The position numbers were made by a program, and so were the translations under genes. A DNA stretch of 64,000 nucleotides. Origin: Coniochaeta sp. PMI_546. Lineage: Eukaryota; Ascomycota; Sordariomycetes; Coniochaetales; Coniochaetaceae. The number at the start of each line of letters is the position of its first letter. Position 1 is the first letter of the stretch. Under the pieces are notes generated by a model. It did no database searches. It saw only the letters and a list, made by a program, of their open reading frames with translations, and was not told the origin of the DNA. The DNA lies in contig MU271143.1 in the NCBI GenBank assembly GCA_021432605.1, positions 3,171,277 to 3,235,276 on the forward strand. Direction: 5' to 3'. Of this stretch, positions 54,439 through 64,000 are shown piece after piece.

Positions 54439-56049
54439 ATGTCTGGCTCAAGGACAAAGACTGGCTGTTGGACCTGCCGTTTGCGGCGCAAAAAATGCGA
54501 CGAAAACATACCAGCATGTTCGAACTGTGTCTCACGGAATCTCTCTTGCTACGGCTACGGCCAGAAACCCGCCTGGATGCTCGGCAAAGAGAGTTGGCAG
54601 CAAGTTCTAGACTCGGAAGAAGCCAGGGCTATCAGAAACGGTGCCGAGAGATCATATAGCCATCGCAGGCAGGAGAAGATGCCGGCGGTCCCTTGGTCAG
54701 CTGGCGTCCTTGTGCAAGACCTGAAAGACTTTGCTTGGCCAACGCACAAGACCTCCGTAAATCCGAGCACTAGACCTGAACGCTTGTGGTCCAACAACAC
54801 ACAGACCGTGCGGGACTGCAACTATACCCCTAATCTCCAATACGTGCAAACGTTTCTCAATCTCATCTTCCCACTTCAGTGGGGGTTTTTCGACCTCCAC
54901 CGGCAGCCTGGCCGAAAATGGCTCTTTGACATGATCATCGCCTCTGAACCAATGTATCATGCCTCCTTCGGTCTGTGTGTCTCATTCGAATCGGGCCTGA
55001 AAGCCGGGAGTACAAGCGGTCAATGCGATGTTACTCCGGAAGTTCGAGCATCACGGCTCCACGCGATGAGGGGGCTACAATCTTACATAGCTGATATGCG
55101 GGGAGGAAACCTAGACCAGTCGCTCCTCCCCAAGGCAATCCAGGCGGTTGCTGTCGTTCTGCTGCTCTCAAGTCTGGAGATATTCGGAGAGACTGAGGGT
55201 GCATGGGAGGTACACTTGAATGCCGCTGGGACAGTCTTGGATTTGATAAACAAACAACCACTCACAATCAACAGTGCTACCAGCAGTTGCAAGGGATCTA
55301 TAGGGCACCTTCTTGCGAGCTCGATGCCGTCCTTCGAGACCCGAGCGCTGGAGTTCTTCGTCACCACCTATGTTTGGACCGACATTTTGGCGGAGGCCAC
55401 CCATGGGATGACATACAGCAAGCCAAGACACTTTGACTATCTCCCCCTCCTTCGAGAACACATTATCGACACGCGAAGTATGATGGGATGCCACAGCTCG
55501 GTCATGGTCGTTATCAAAGAAATTAGCATGTTCGCTACGTCAATCAGAAAGGGACAGCAGCCCGAAGCAGCTGATGTGGCAAGCACACTGACGATCCAGA
55601 TTCAAGACTTGATACAAGAAGCAGCCTCGAGCTCGTCACCCTCAGCAGAAGGCCTCGAGACGGACAGCAGCTGGGTGACGCTTCTACATGCGTACGCGGC
55701 TCTAGTCTACTTACAAACGGTGATCACCCACGAAGCCTTGAGTATCCAGTCGAACATCCAGGAGACAGTCACGGAATGTCTTGGCCTGCTTGAAGCACTA
55801 CCCTGCCGGTTGTTCATCCGAGTTTGCTGGCCATTCACAGTGGCGGGGTGCATGGCAGGCGAAGGCCATCATCCAAGATTTCGGGCATTGGTTGACCGTG
55901 TAGCGGAGGCGGGACACGTGCTAGGATTCACCTGGAAGGGTCTCATTGTCATGGAAAAGTGCTGGGAGTTGCGACGTTGTAAGCCAGAGTCGATGTGGTG
56001 CTGGCGGACAACTATGGAGCACATGCACGCGCGAATTTTGTTGGTTTAA
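54439..56049 (+). CDS. Zn2Cys6 transcription factor (fungal-specific regulator)
   Basis: A single exon of 536 aa. The zinc cluster is complete at residues 10-37: Cys10-x2-Cys13-x6-Cys20-x6-Cys27-x2-Cys30-x6-Cys37 (GCWTCRLRRKKCDENIPACS). The rest is a helical regulatory region of the Fungal_trans_2 kind (FLNLIFPLQWGFFDLHRQPG, WLFDMIIASEPMYHASFGLC, SSLEIFGETEGAWEVHLNAA, FFVTTYVWTDILAEATHGMT). The zinc cluster starts close to the N-terminus, as is usual. Its location at the right edge of the 42-56 kb group suggests it could be the pathway-specific activator; this is inference from position. Confidence 0.93.
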   Translation: MSGSRTKTGCWTCRLRRKKCDENIPACSNCVSRNLSCYGYGQKPAWMLGKESWQQVLDSEEARAIRNGAERSYSHRRQEKMPAVPWSAGVLVQDLKDFAWPTHKTSVNPSTRPERLWSNNTQTVRDCNYTPNLQYVQTFLNLIFPLQWGFFDLHRQPGRKWLFDMIIASEPMYHASFGLCVSFESGLKAGSTSGQCDVTPEVRASRLHAMRGLQSYIADMRGGNLDQSLLPKAIQAVAVVLLLSSLEIFGETEGAWEVHLNAAGTVLDLINKQPLTINSATSSCKGSIGHLLASSMPSFETRALEFFVTTYVWTDILAEATHGMTYSKPRHFDYLPLLREHIIDTRSMMGCHSSVMVVIKEISMFATSIRKGQQPEAADVASTLTIQIQDLIQEAASSSSPSAEGLETDSSWVTLLHAYAALVYLQTVITHEALSIQSNIQETVTECLGLLEALPCRLFIRVCWPFTVAGCMAGEGHHPRFRALVDRVAEAGHVLGFTWKGLIVMEKCWELRRCKPESMWCWRTTMEHMHARILLV

Positions 56050-58381
56050 GAATGAGGAGAGAATTTGATGCGGATTCCTTGTCAAGGGCACCTTCAATTC
56101 TCTAGAGTTGTGCCATTGCGCCTCTGAATCCTTACTGTAGACATCAGCTTATGAACATATCAAGGTTGTTCGCCGCCGTAAGTGCTATTATATGTGGATG
56201 GATCGCATCTCCTCCATCAGCCTCCCGATTCACACAGACTCCAAATTCTGCTTGGGTATCTCAGCGGGCGCCAAAATGGCTGGGTAATAATATAGGAATA
56301 TAGGCGGCAAGTCAGGTCTCGAGACATCTAGTCCTAGGGTAGCCTGGTAAAGCCTGGGCCCCGGATAGGTTGGTAAATTAGGATTTAGAGTATCCTGACG
56401 CCTGAATTGGGAGCTTCCTTGCTTACATAGAGAATCACTGAGGCTGAAACTTATAATATAACAAGAGTCGTGGAGTCTCACCTCGTTTAAGCCTATGTCC
56501 AGCTTATTTGCTGAAGAACGTTGGTTGATAGGCGGCCCTGACGATAGGTAGAAATATATATTCGCCGGTTTGCGGTTCAAGTCGAACCTGCCAGACCTCA
56601 AAAGTGTCGATGAACTTCAAAAATCTTCCAGCCAGGTGTTCGAACGTTTCTTTGGGTGTCTTTATGATGCCTCGAAGTGCAGGCACTTTGCAGACACGAA
56701 GAGGATGAGCACGGGATGAAGCTTGGGCTGAGCGTCAGGGCCGGATGATTGACAATGACTCGAAGTCTAGTGATCTCAACCATAGATGGTACATATATAC
56801 GTGTGTCTGTGTGTGATTCAGAGGAAATGAAAGAGCTTCGCGAAGGGCTCAGAGATAAGGGGACGCATTTCCCCTACCCATTTTAATCGACATCGCTGTC
56901 GAAGCTGCGGGACTCTAATGACCGTCCGGGGGCAAATAAAAACAAGTCTTGACAGCAATGAACCACCAGCCATTGCAAGATTGTGTCGCTATCAATAAAC
57001 CCCTCATTCTATGAAGACCCTGTATATCGCATCTTACTGTTCGCTGCGGCCCAGCTCAACCAAAGCTGTAGTCTGCATTTTTGTGACACCATTTCCTCAG
57101 AAGCTCCTGGCTTAACTACGGCAGCCATATGATAGATGTCTAGTGTACGAGAGTTGGATATATGTGTCTTGTCACATGCCCTTGCCAAGCGAGGGATGAA
57201 CCCTACACGGATACAGGTACAGGTAGCAGCATCTCATGCGAAGAAGAATGAAGTTCAAGGAACATCAGTCATACGCAATAACGCTTGATGTTTGGGTTTC
57301 GGTTGTGTTATGCTGTCTTACCAGCCACCCTGTTTTGCTATACAGGATCTGTTAGATCGCTATGTATGTATCCGCAATGTCGGCAGTCTGCATTCGACAT
57401 GTGTAACAGCTCGTAGCTTGATCTTGAAGACGGAAACATCTACCGGTAGACCCGTCCGATCGTCCGTTATACACAAGCAGTCAAGCAGTCACATCACACT
57501 CGAAACGTTAAGGTAACACGGCCGTTGCTGTGTGACACACCATGACTCGGATCTCTCTAATCCTGCATGGGACGATATACCTCATCCAAGTCCAGTAGGT
57601 AGCCCGTGTGGTTGTTCTAGGTCTGGATTTCCGGCGCATCGCGACCACTCGTCACCCGGGAAGTTGTGTATTGCCACCCAGTCGATGCTTTCACGGAGTT
57701 GCTTCCTGTAGGCTCATTCTTGATGCATCGTGGATCTGCGGCGCGGGTACCTGAGGTAGGATAGGAAGATTGTGCAAACGAAGGCTCGTAGAACTAGGTA
57801 CCTTAGACGACCGAGCGGAGGGAATATCGCTCTCCTGTTTGTGGAACACCGTATCTGTTCGTTAAAGTCTAACAACCTGGAAGTCTCTGAAATCGATGCC
57901 GAGTAAGGTTACCTCTGGTTCGTTTCGGTGGCCTGCGGTCTCTGGATTAATTTTTTGCCAGTTAGATGCCACGCACTTCACCGAGGCATCCAGTGAATTA
58001 CTCCTTCCTCAACTGCTCATCAACCTCGCGTCCTCCAGTCACTCTTTCCTTTTCCCCACCACCACTTAACACGCGTGAAAACTTCCCACATACTCCCACC
58101 TTCCGCAACTACACGCAACCTTCATAGCCTTCAGCCACCACCTCAGAAACCCGCGATATTCAACCATCCCAGGTAAGCAAAATAGGTCTCTGTTCTTCGA
58201 ATAGGCCTCGCTGTCCATTGCCTCCTACTTCGATTATGGGAATTCCTCCTTCTTCACGGCGACTGAGCAGAGTCACTGGAGGATCATCGTGGCAAAACTG
58301 AAGATTCTCGGGACGCGTTGGCTAACCATCGTCACAGTATCGTACTACTCATCATATCGATTACCCATCCATCTCGACAAG
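56050..58381. other. 2.3 kb intergenic region
   Basis: No gene, repeat or RNA gene supported. A CA/CT-rich tract precedes the next gene (58010-58130), typical of fungal 5' UTRs. Confidence 0.55.
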
Positions 58382-59290
58382 ATGTTAGCCAAGATCATCA
58401 CCATCTTGGCCGCTGCGGTGCTTGTCACAACCGTGACTGCCGCCAACGTGCCCACGCCTCGTCTGACTTTGTCGGACTGTCCCATCTGGGTCCCCGAGTG
58501 CAAGTCCAACTCGCCATTTCCCTTCTTCACGCCTGCTCCGACTCCCACCGGCGACGCCTTCTCTGCCACCGCCAAGAACCCTGCGCTCGCCGTCAACGAT
58601 GAGTACGTTATTGCCGGACGCGCCGTTGAAGTTGAGAATCGCGACGACAGCGTCTTGATCCTGGAGCCAACTATCATCCAGGAGGGTGGACAAAGCATCA
58701 CTGTCTACCACACTCTCTCCTACCCGGAGACGGTGACTCAGACAGTCTTCCTCTCCAGCGCCGAAACCCCGGCTCCGAGCGAGTCGGTCGCATCGGTCTC
58801 GAACTCGGGATACCCGTCCGGCTCTGAATCTCAGACTACCACGTCCTTGACCACTACGTCTCTGACTTCAACCACGTGGCAGACTGTGTCGGTGCCGGCT
58901 TCCGGTTCTGGAACTCCTGGCAGCTCTACCACTGCCACAGAAACTGCAACCACATCATCTCTCTCGCTCTCGGAGACCCCAACCAACCCAATCGGCTCGA
59001 CATCAGTTCCCTCCGAGGTGACTTCCTGGACAACCGAGACCGCCAGTCAGCCATCGACTCTTGTCACCGCGACGGGATCTCCCTCTTCATCGGAGTCCAG
59101 CAGCCAGACCACCGTGACGGCGTCTCACAGCACCTCATCCGGCACCACCTCAGGCACTTCTACCGCCGGCACGTCATCTCACCCGAGTGCAAGCGCCACG
59201 GCATCGAGCCAGGCCTCGGACGGCCGGGCTGCCAAAGCTGGAGGAGCAGTCCTTGCTGGTTTGGGTGGGATGATCGTCCTCCTGGCCTAG
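58382..59290 (+). CDS. GPI-anchored Ser/Thr-rich cell-wall protein
   Basis: A single exon of 302 aa from the ATG at 58382; the frame is open upstream but has no ATG. The signal peptide is MLAKIITILAAAVLVTTVTA. A short Cys-containing head (LSDCPIWVPECKS) and a central globular segment are followed by a roughly 180-residue Ser/Thr/Pro stalk. The C-terminus (GRAAKAGGAVLAGLGGMIVL) fits a GPI-attachment signal with small residues at the omega site. This is the usual build of fungal wall or plasma-membrane mannoproteins. No enzymatic domain is present. Confidence 0.8.
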   Translation: MLAKIITILAAAVLVTTVTAANVPTPRLTLSDCPIWVPECKSNSPFPFFTPAPTPTGDAFSATAKNPALAVNDEYVIAGRAVEVENRDDSVLILEPTIIQEGGQSITVYHTLSYPETVTQTVFLSSAETPAPSESVASVSNSGYPSGSESQTTTSLTTTSLTSTTWQTVSVPASGSGTPGSSTTATETATTSSLSLSETPTNPIGSTSVPSEVTSWTTETASQPSTLVTATGSPSSSESSSQTTVTASHSTSSGTTSGTSTAGTSSHPSASATASSQASDGRAAKAGGAVLAGLGGMIVLLA

Positions 59291-60186
59291 ATTACCACTC
59301 TCTGCTCGCAGCATCCACGTGGAAATCTGCGGCCCCTGCTCATCACTTTCCAGTGTGGCAGTCTGGCAGATGTCCTGGCTCGGGATGTTTTGAACTCGCG
59401 GCAATCATCAACACTAGCTACTTTTGCGCCGGTATCTTTAATGGGTCTCTGTATCTTTCTCTTGCATCCTTCCTGTAATGGTGGAGGGCTTTATGAAGGA
59501 TGACAGGAAAACGAGACATGCATTGCTTTTCTTTCCTGGTATTGAAGACAGGTTTGGACGGATAAATAGGGACTAGAAAATAGATACACCTATCTGGTAG
59601 TCTAATCAACAGTCTCATCGTCATTCCCTTGTGCGTTTATCTGGTCGTTGCTTCTCTATATGCTGCCTTGCAACACATTGTTGTACAGACATACGATGTC
59701 TGTTAATGTCAGAGGTAATTGAGAGATCTTTGGTCAGTATGATGGGCACCTGGTCACCGCAATAGAGGGAGGTTCGGAACAAGGAGAAAAGGGCACCCGG
59801 AAACCGGCAATAACAGGTACAAGGAAACATGACTAGAGGCTGAGCATGGCCGAGATGTCCAGGGAATAGGATCAAACATTAGAAAATGCCATGCTGGCCA
59901 TCAACAGGACCAACCGACCAACCTGGTCACACACATGGTGGGTGAACACGACCTGTTACATATTTCAGCGATGTGTCTGCCAAAGAAAGATTGGTAGTAG
60001 TCATGGTGCGGCAGATATCCGTCGAAGCGACAAGCATAAACCCATAGCCACACAGCCCCAGCACCAGGACGAAACACACATCACGCTGGAGGTCAAGACG
60101 ATAACAAGACGAGGTCACAGTAGGGCTGATCAGATCAGAGGCCAGGACCAACTTGACAGGGTATACCATATGCAGTTATCAAGAGA
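59291..60186. other. intergenic between convergent genes
   Basis: 3' flanks of the wall-protein and EMC4 genes. No supported feature. Confidence 0.6.
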
Positions 60187-60863
60187 CTATAACGCAGGGA
60201 CAGCAAACTCCAAGGGCTCCCTCTGCGCCTCCCAAGCAAGCCAATCCGACCGTGTTGTCCTGTATCTCGTCAGCACACACTCAAATCCTCCTCTGCCCGG
60301 TATTCACTTACGGTAACAACCCCATCCCGTTCACCTTCCAGACCCCCAGCGCGAGCGCGACGCACTGCATGAGGACATACGCCAACTTGGCCTGCAGTAT
60401 CTTGCCCCTGTTGCTCTCGGTCTCGAACCGCTCGAAGGCCTGGTTGGTCGCGAGCAGGCCCATTATGGGCGTCTTGAAGGCCATGAAGACCATCATTATG
60501 CTGAAGATCTGCAGCGAGTTGCCCGACATGTACATCATTATGCCCGTCATGGGCAGGTTCTTGACCGGGCCGAGGGCGACTTCCCAGGCCTTCTTTAGCT
60601 TGAGGGTGTCCATCTCTTCGGGGGTCGGAGGGGTCCGTTGTGGCGCTGTTTTTGCGAGTTCGCGTTTCTGGGTGGAAGTGAAGGGTGTGAGCAGGAGTTG
60701 AGCTATGGTATATCTAGCTGGGACGTACCTTGGAGCTAGATGCAACAGCTTGCGGTGGGTAGCCTGGAGGATCCGGAATACCTGGGTTCTTGTTCTTGGT
60801 GGCTGGAGGTGATTGTAGATCGGCCACCCATTTGGGCGCCGAGTTTGGTTTGAGGTGAGACAT
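60187..60863 (-). CDS. EMC4: ER membrane protein complex subunit 4
   Basis: Exons 60863-60729, 60667-60312 and 60259-60187 (introns 61 and 52 bp) give 187 aa. The Pro-rich N-terminus (IPDPPGYPPQ) is followed by TPPTPEEMDTLKLKKAWEVA, KNLPMTGIMMYMSGNSLQIF and a second TM segment (LAYVLMQCVALALGVWKVNG). The last exon supplies the conserved terminal TTRSDWLAWEAQREPLEFAV. All match fungal EMC4 (DUF1077), a subunit of the EMC insertase for tail-anchored and multipass proteins in the ER. It is divergent from the beta-adaptin gene with about 0.8 kb between the starts. Confidence 0.95.
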
Positions 60864-61647
60864 GACAGACAGCCTAGGAGGTTGCTCGAGACCCTAGATA
60901 GATGAAACGACGACTGAAGTTCGAAGATGATGTCGATGTCAACTTCCAGGACGGGCGGGACCCACCAATTGCAGCCGCCGCGTTTACTGGTACGTTTTAG
61001 TGGGCTCGTGCACGCACCAACCTCAGCAGCCCGCCCGTCAGCAGGGATGAAGACGGCCCCGTTGTCCCACGTAAAAAAGGGGTCTTCCGTCCAGACCGCC
61101 AGGCGCGCCCCGTTCAAGCCGACGTCTCCGTTTGGATCGTCTTCATCTCAACTGCAACTTGGAATAAATCTTATATCAACGACATACATACCTGACCCTT
61201 ATATCCTTGCTGAGCTTGCGCGACCCGACAGATGACCCTAATTTCTTCACAGCAGGGCGCACATGTGATGTACTGTTGAGTACCACTGTCACATCTGCTG
61301 TCGGCTTCGGCCCTAGTGATCGTCGTCTTCGCGCCGGTTGGCTAGTTGGAGCTGAGGTCTGCACGCCGAGGCGACGGGAGTCCACGGGTTAGAGACAGAC
61401 TTGAACACAGCATTGCCTCTGCCGCGGGTGAGGGGTTCAGCTTGCGTTTCAGACTCAGACCCAGCTGTGTGTCTTTGTCCTTATCGGCCACCGCCAACGT
61501 GCTACAGCCGCCACCAGCAACAAGCTTTGGGAGTCGAGGTTTGGCGACAGGGTTGTGGCCTTTTATATTGGGTTCCTGACTGTGTCGCTTCTTTGAGAGA
61601 ATCAGAGGTATCCTGGATATTCAGGGAACACAAAAACTACCACCACG
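60864..61647. other. divergent promoter region of EMC4 and beta-adaptin
   Basis: Pyrimidine-rich and open-frame-containing, but no additional gene is supported. Confidence 0.55.
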
Positions 61648-64000
61648 ATGTCGAGTGTTCAAGGCGGAGGAGATTCGAAGTTGTTTGCCCGAGTAAGCTT
61701 CAACTGTTTTTCTTTCCCTCTTATTTTTTCCATTGCTCGTATACAATCATATTGTTTCGTTGACGAGGTCTCTTCACCTTGGCCACGCCGTGCCTTTTCT
61801 CACAGCCTCTCACCCCTCCTTTCCCCTCGTCACGAGCTTCCAAGATATGCAACCCCTCACTATCTTTGTCTCCTGATGCCGCATTCTTCAAGCATTCAGG
61901 TTGCGAGAGTCCTCCATACATCTTCTCTGCCGAGTCCAACCTCGCGGATCAGTATCCCTACCTTTCCACTTCACTCCATCACCTCCGTCACCACCGTCGC
62001 AAACACATATAATACGCAGCACACGTCCTCGGCTGCTTCCTCTTCCCATAGATAGGACCATGCTACCTCGCCGCTACTACCTCTACCACCGCCAAGATGT
62101 TTATGGCATATATGCCCCCTCCGAATTATAGCTCACGCCTTTCTATCCAGGGCAAAGTGGCCGAGCTACGTCTCGAGCTCAACTCGGGCGGCAAGAAGGA
62201 CAAGAACTTCACCATTAAGAAGATTGCGCTTAAGAAGATTGTGGCCAACATGACCATGAGCAATAATGATATGGTAGCCTTGTTTCCCGATGTCATCGGC
62301 TGCATGCACATCCAGAGTCTCGAGATCAAGAAGATGTAAGCGACTGTCTCTGCCATTACGACCGGACCAGTAAGCGGACCACGACATTGAGGATGCGACT
62401 GACCTTGGCGCCAACCAGGTGTTTCCTCTTTCTGGTAAACTACGCCAGAATGCGCCCAGAAATAGCTGTAAAGGCAATACCTGTGCTGGAGCACGTCAGT
62501 CTCCCCTGTCGCGCCATTGCTGTGGGCCACTTTAGCTTACATGGAAACAGGACATGGAAGACCCCAACCCCCTTGTGCGAGCGCTTGCGTTACGGACAAT
62601 GTCGTACATCCACGTCCGCGAGTTCGTCGAGGCCACCGTGCCACTGGTCAAACACCTCCTGCGCGACAGCGACCCGTACGTGCGGAAGACGGCGGCGTTC
62701 TGCGTGGCCAAGTTGTACGATCACGACCGGCACATGGTGGAGAACTCGGACCTCATCGACCGCCTGAACCACCTGCTCAGAGATGACAATCCGACCGTCG
62801 TCGCGAGTGCGCTAGCTTCGCTCATGGACATATGGGAACGGAGTGACGCTATCAAGCTTACGATCGACTATAGCAATGCCTCTAAGATGGTGGCCATATT
62901 GCCGGATTGTTCTGAGTATGTGCTTTCTTTGGAAGTTTGGTCGGACCTCGGCTAACAAATGCAGATGGGGTCAAACATACATACTCGAGGCGTTGATGTC
63001 ATACGTGCCCCAAGAATCGGGCGAGGCACTTCTCCTTGCCGAGCGCATCGCTCCGCGCCTATCACACTCCAACTCGGCTGTCGTACTCACCTGCATACGG
63101 GTGATTCTGTACCTAATGAACTACATCGCCGACCAGAAGCAGATATCCGCCCTCTGCAGGAAACTATCACCACCCCTCGTCACTCTCCTGGCAAAGGGTC
63201 CGGAAGTACAGTACCTCGCCCTGAGGAACGCTCTGCTCATCCTCCAAAGACGGCCGGAGGTTCTCCGGAACGACATCCGCGTCTTTTTCTGCAAGTACAA
63301 CGACCCGATCTACGTCAAAGTCACCAAGCTCGAGCTCATCTTCATGCTCGCCAACGAGAAGAACATCGACGAAGTCCTCATCGAGCTCCGCGAATACGCG
63401 ACCGAGATCGACGTGCACTTTGTCCGCAAGGCGGTTCGCGCCATCGGCAAGCTGGCCATTAAGATCGAGCCCGCTGCCCGACAGTGCATCAACCTGCTGC
63501 TCGAGCTCGTCGCGACAAAGGTCACGTACATCGTCCAGGAGGCCACGGTGGTTATTAAGAACATCTTCCGCAAGTACCCGAACCAGTACGAGTCCATCAT
63601 CGGCACGCTGTGCGAGAACCTCGACAGCCTGGACGAGCCCGAGGCCAAGGCGGCCATGGTGTGGGTAATCGGACAGTACGCCTCGCGGATCGAGAACAGC
63701 GACGCCCTGCTGGAAGACTTCCTCTACTCCTTCGCCGAGGAGCCGGTAGAGGTGCAGCTCGCCCTGCTCACCGCCACGGTCAAGCTCTTCATCCAGCGGC
63801 CCACCAAGGGCCAGGAGCTGGTGCCCCGCGTGCTCAAGTGGGCGACGGAGGAGACTGACAACCCGGACCTGCGCGACAGGGCGTACATGTACTGGCGGCT
63901 GCTGAGCACGGACATGGACAACGCCAAGCGCATCGTGATGGGCGAGAAGCCGCCCATCACGGCCGAGAGCGAGCGGCTCGACCCGGACACGCTGGAGGAG
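61648..64000 (+). CDS. AP complex beta subunit (beta-adaptin), N-terminal part, runs off the window
   Basis: Exons 61648-61692, 62151-62335, 62419-62494, 62551-62915 and 62965 onward, still open at 64000. The first intron is 458 bp, long for this genome; the others are 49-83 bp. The start [15 protein letters not shown] joins [19 protein letters not shown]. The HEAT-repeat trunk shows hallmark pieces: [80 protein letters not shown] and [20 protein letters not shown]. Beta-adaptins form the trunk of clathrin adaptors AP-1 or AP-2; the two are too similar here to separate, and the diagnostic hinge and ear lie beyond the window. Confidence 0.95.

Overview
The window is nuclear DNA of a filamentous ascomycete (Pezizomycotina, most likely a sordariomycete). 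Many genes are interrupted by 47-75 bp GT-AG introns with CTAAC/CTGAC-like branch sites, and the families present include a Zn2Cys6 regulator, a UstYa-like protein, DUF1772, an OCH1-like glycosyltransferase and an ankyrin-CorA fusion. Gene density is moderate, with intergenic stretches of up to 2.5 kb. I saw no rRNA, tRNA, CRISPR or intact transposon. All exon-intron models were built by hand from reading-frame continuity and splice motifs.

Left part (1-23 kb): the 3' end of an unrecognised gene (to 673); a membrane protein of unknown function (minus, 1277-2354); a methionine-permease-like amino acid transporter (4887-6698); two small secreted proteins (7222-7694 minus; 8832-9664 plus, apparently frameshifted); an intracellular GH5 glycosidase (minus, 9867-11404); an acyltransferase-3 membrane protein (minus, 12814-14286). 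After a 2.3 kb divergent promoter region come an OCH1-like glycosyltransferase with a long charged tail (16582-18042), an aspartate aminotransferase (19831-21511) and a DUF1772 membrane protein (22090-22596).

Middle part (23-42 kb): accessory-looking surface, membrane and secreted proteins. These are a glycosylated three-TM membrane protein (23823-25996), a 12-exon ankyrin-repeat/CorA-like protein (minus, 26825-30785), a probable GPI-anchored protein (minus, 31461-32519), a small thaumatin-like secreted protein (34070-34879), a Ser/Gln-rich secreted protein (minus, 35511-37145), a multi-TM protein (38152-39561), and a protein with a YHGT motif that may be ADP-ribosyltransferase-like, whose frame is broken by one TAG near its C-terminus (40299-41714).

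Right-centre part (42-56 kb): a run of genes typical of specialised metabolism but without a PKS, NRPS or terpene synthase. It holds a UstYa-like (DUF3328) protein, a SAM methyltransferase, a secreted subtilase, a secreted HD-domain protein, two NTF2/SnoaL-like proteins, an FAD-linked oxidase lacking both usual covalent-flavin residues, a poly-Cys small protein, and a Zn2Cys6 regulator. This is the part most likely to be an undescribed system, although no precursor peptide was found.

Right end (56-64 kb): a 2.3 kb gap, a GPI-anchored Ser/Thr-rich wall protein (58382-59290), then conserved housekeeping genes: EMC4 (minus, 60187-60863) and, divergently, a beta-adaptin (61648 to beyond the window end).
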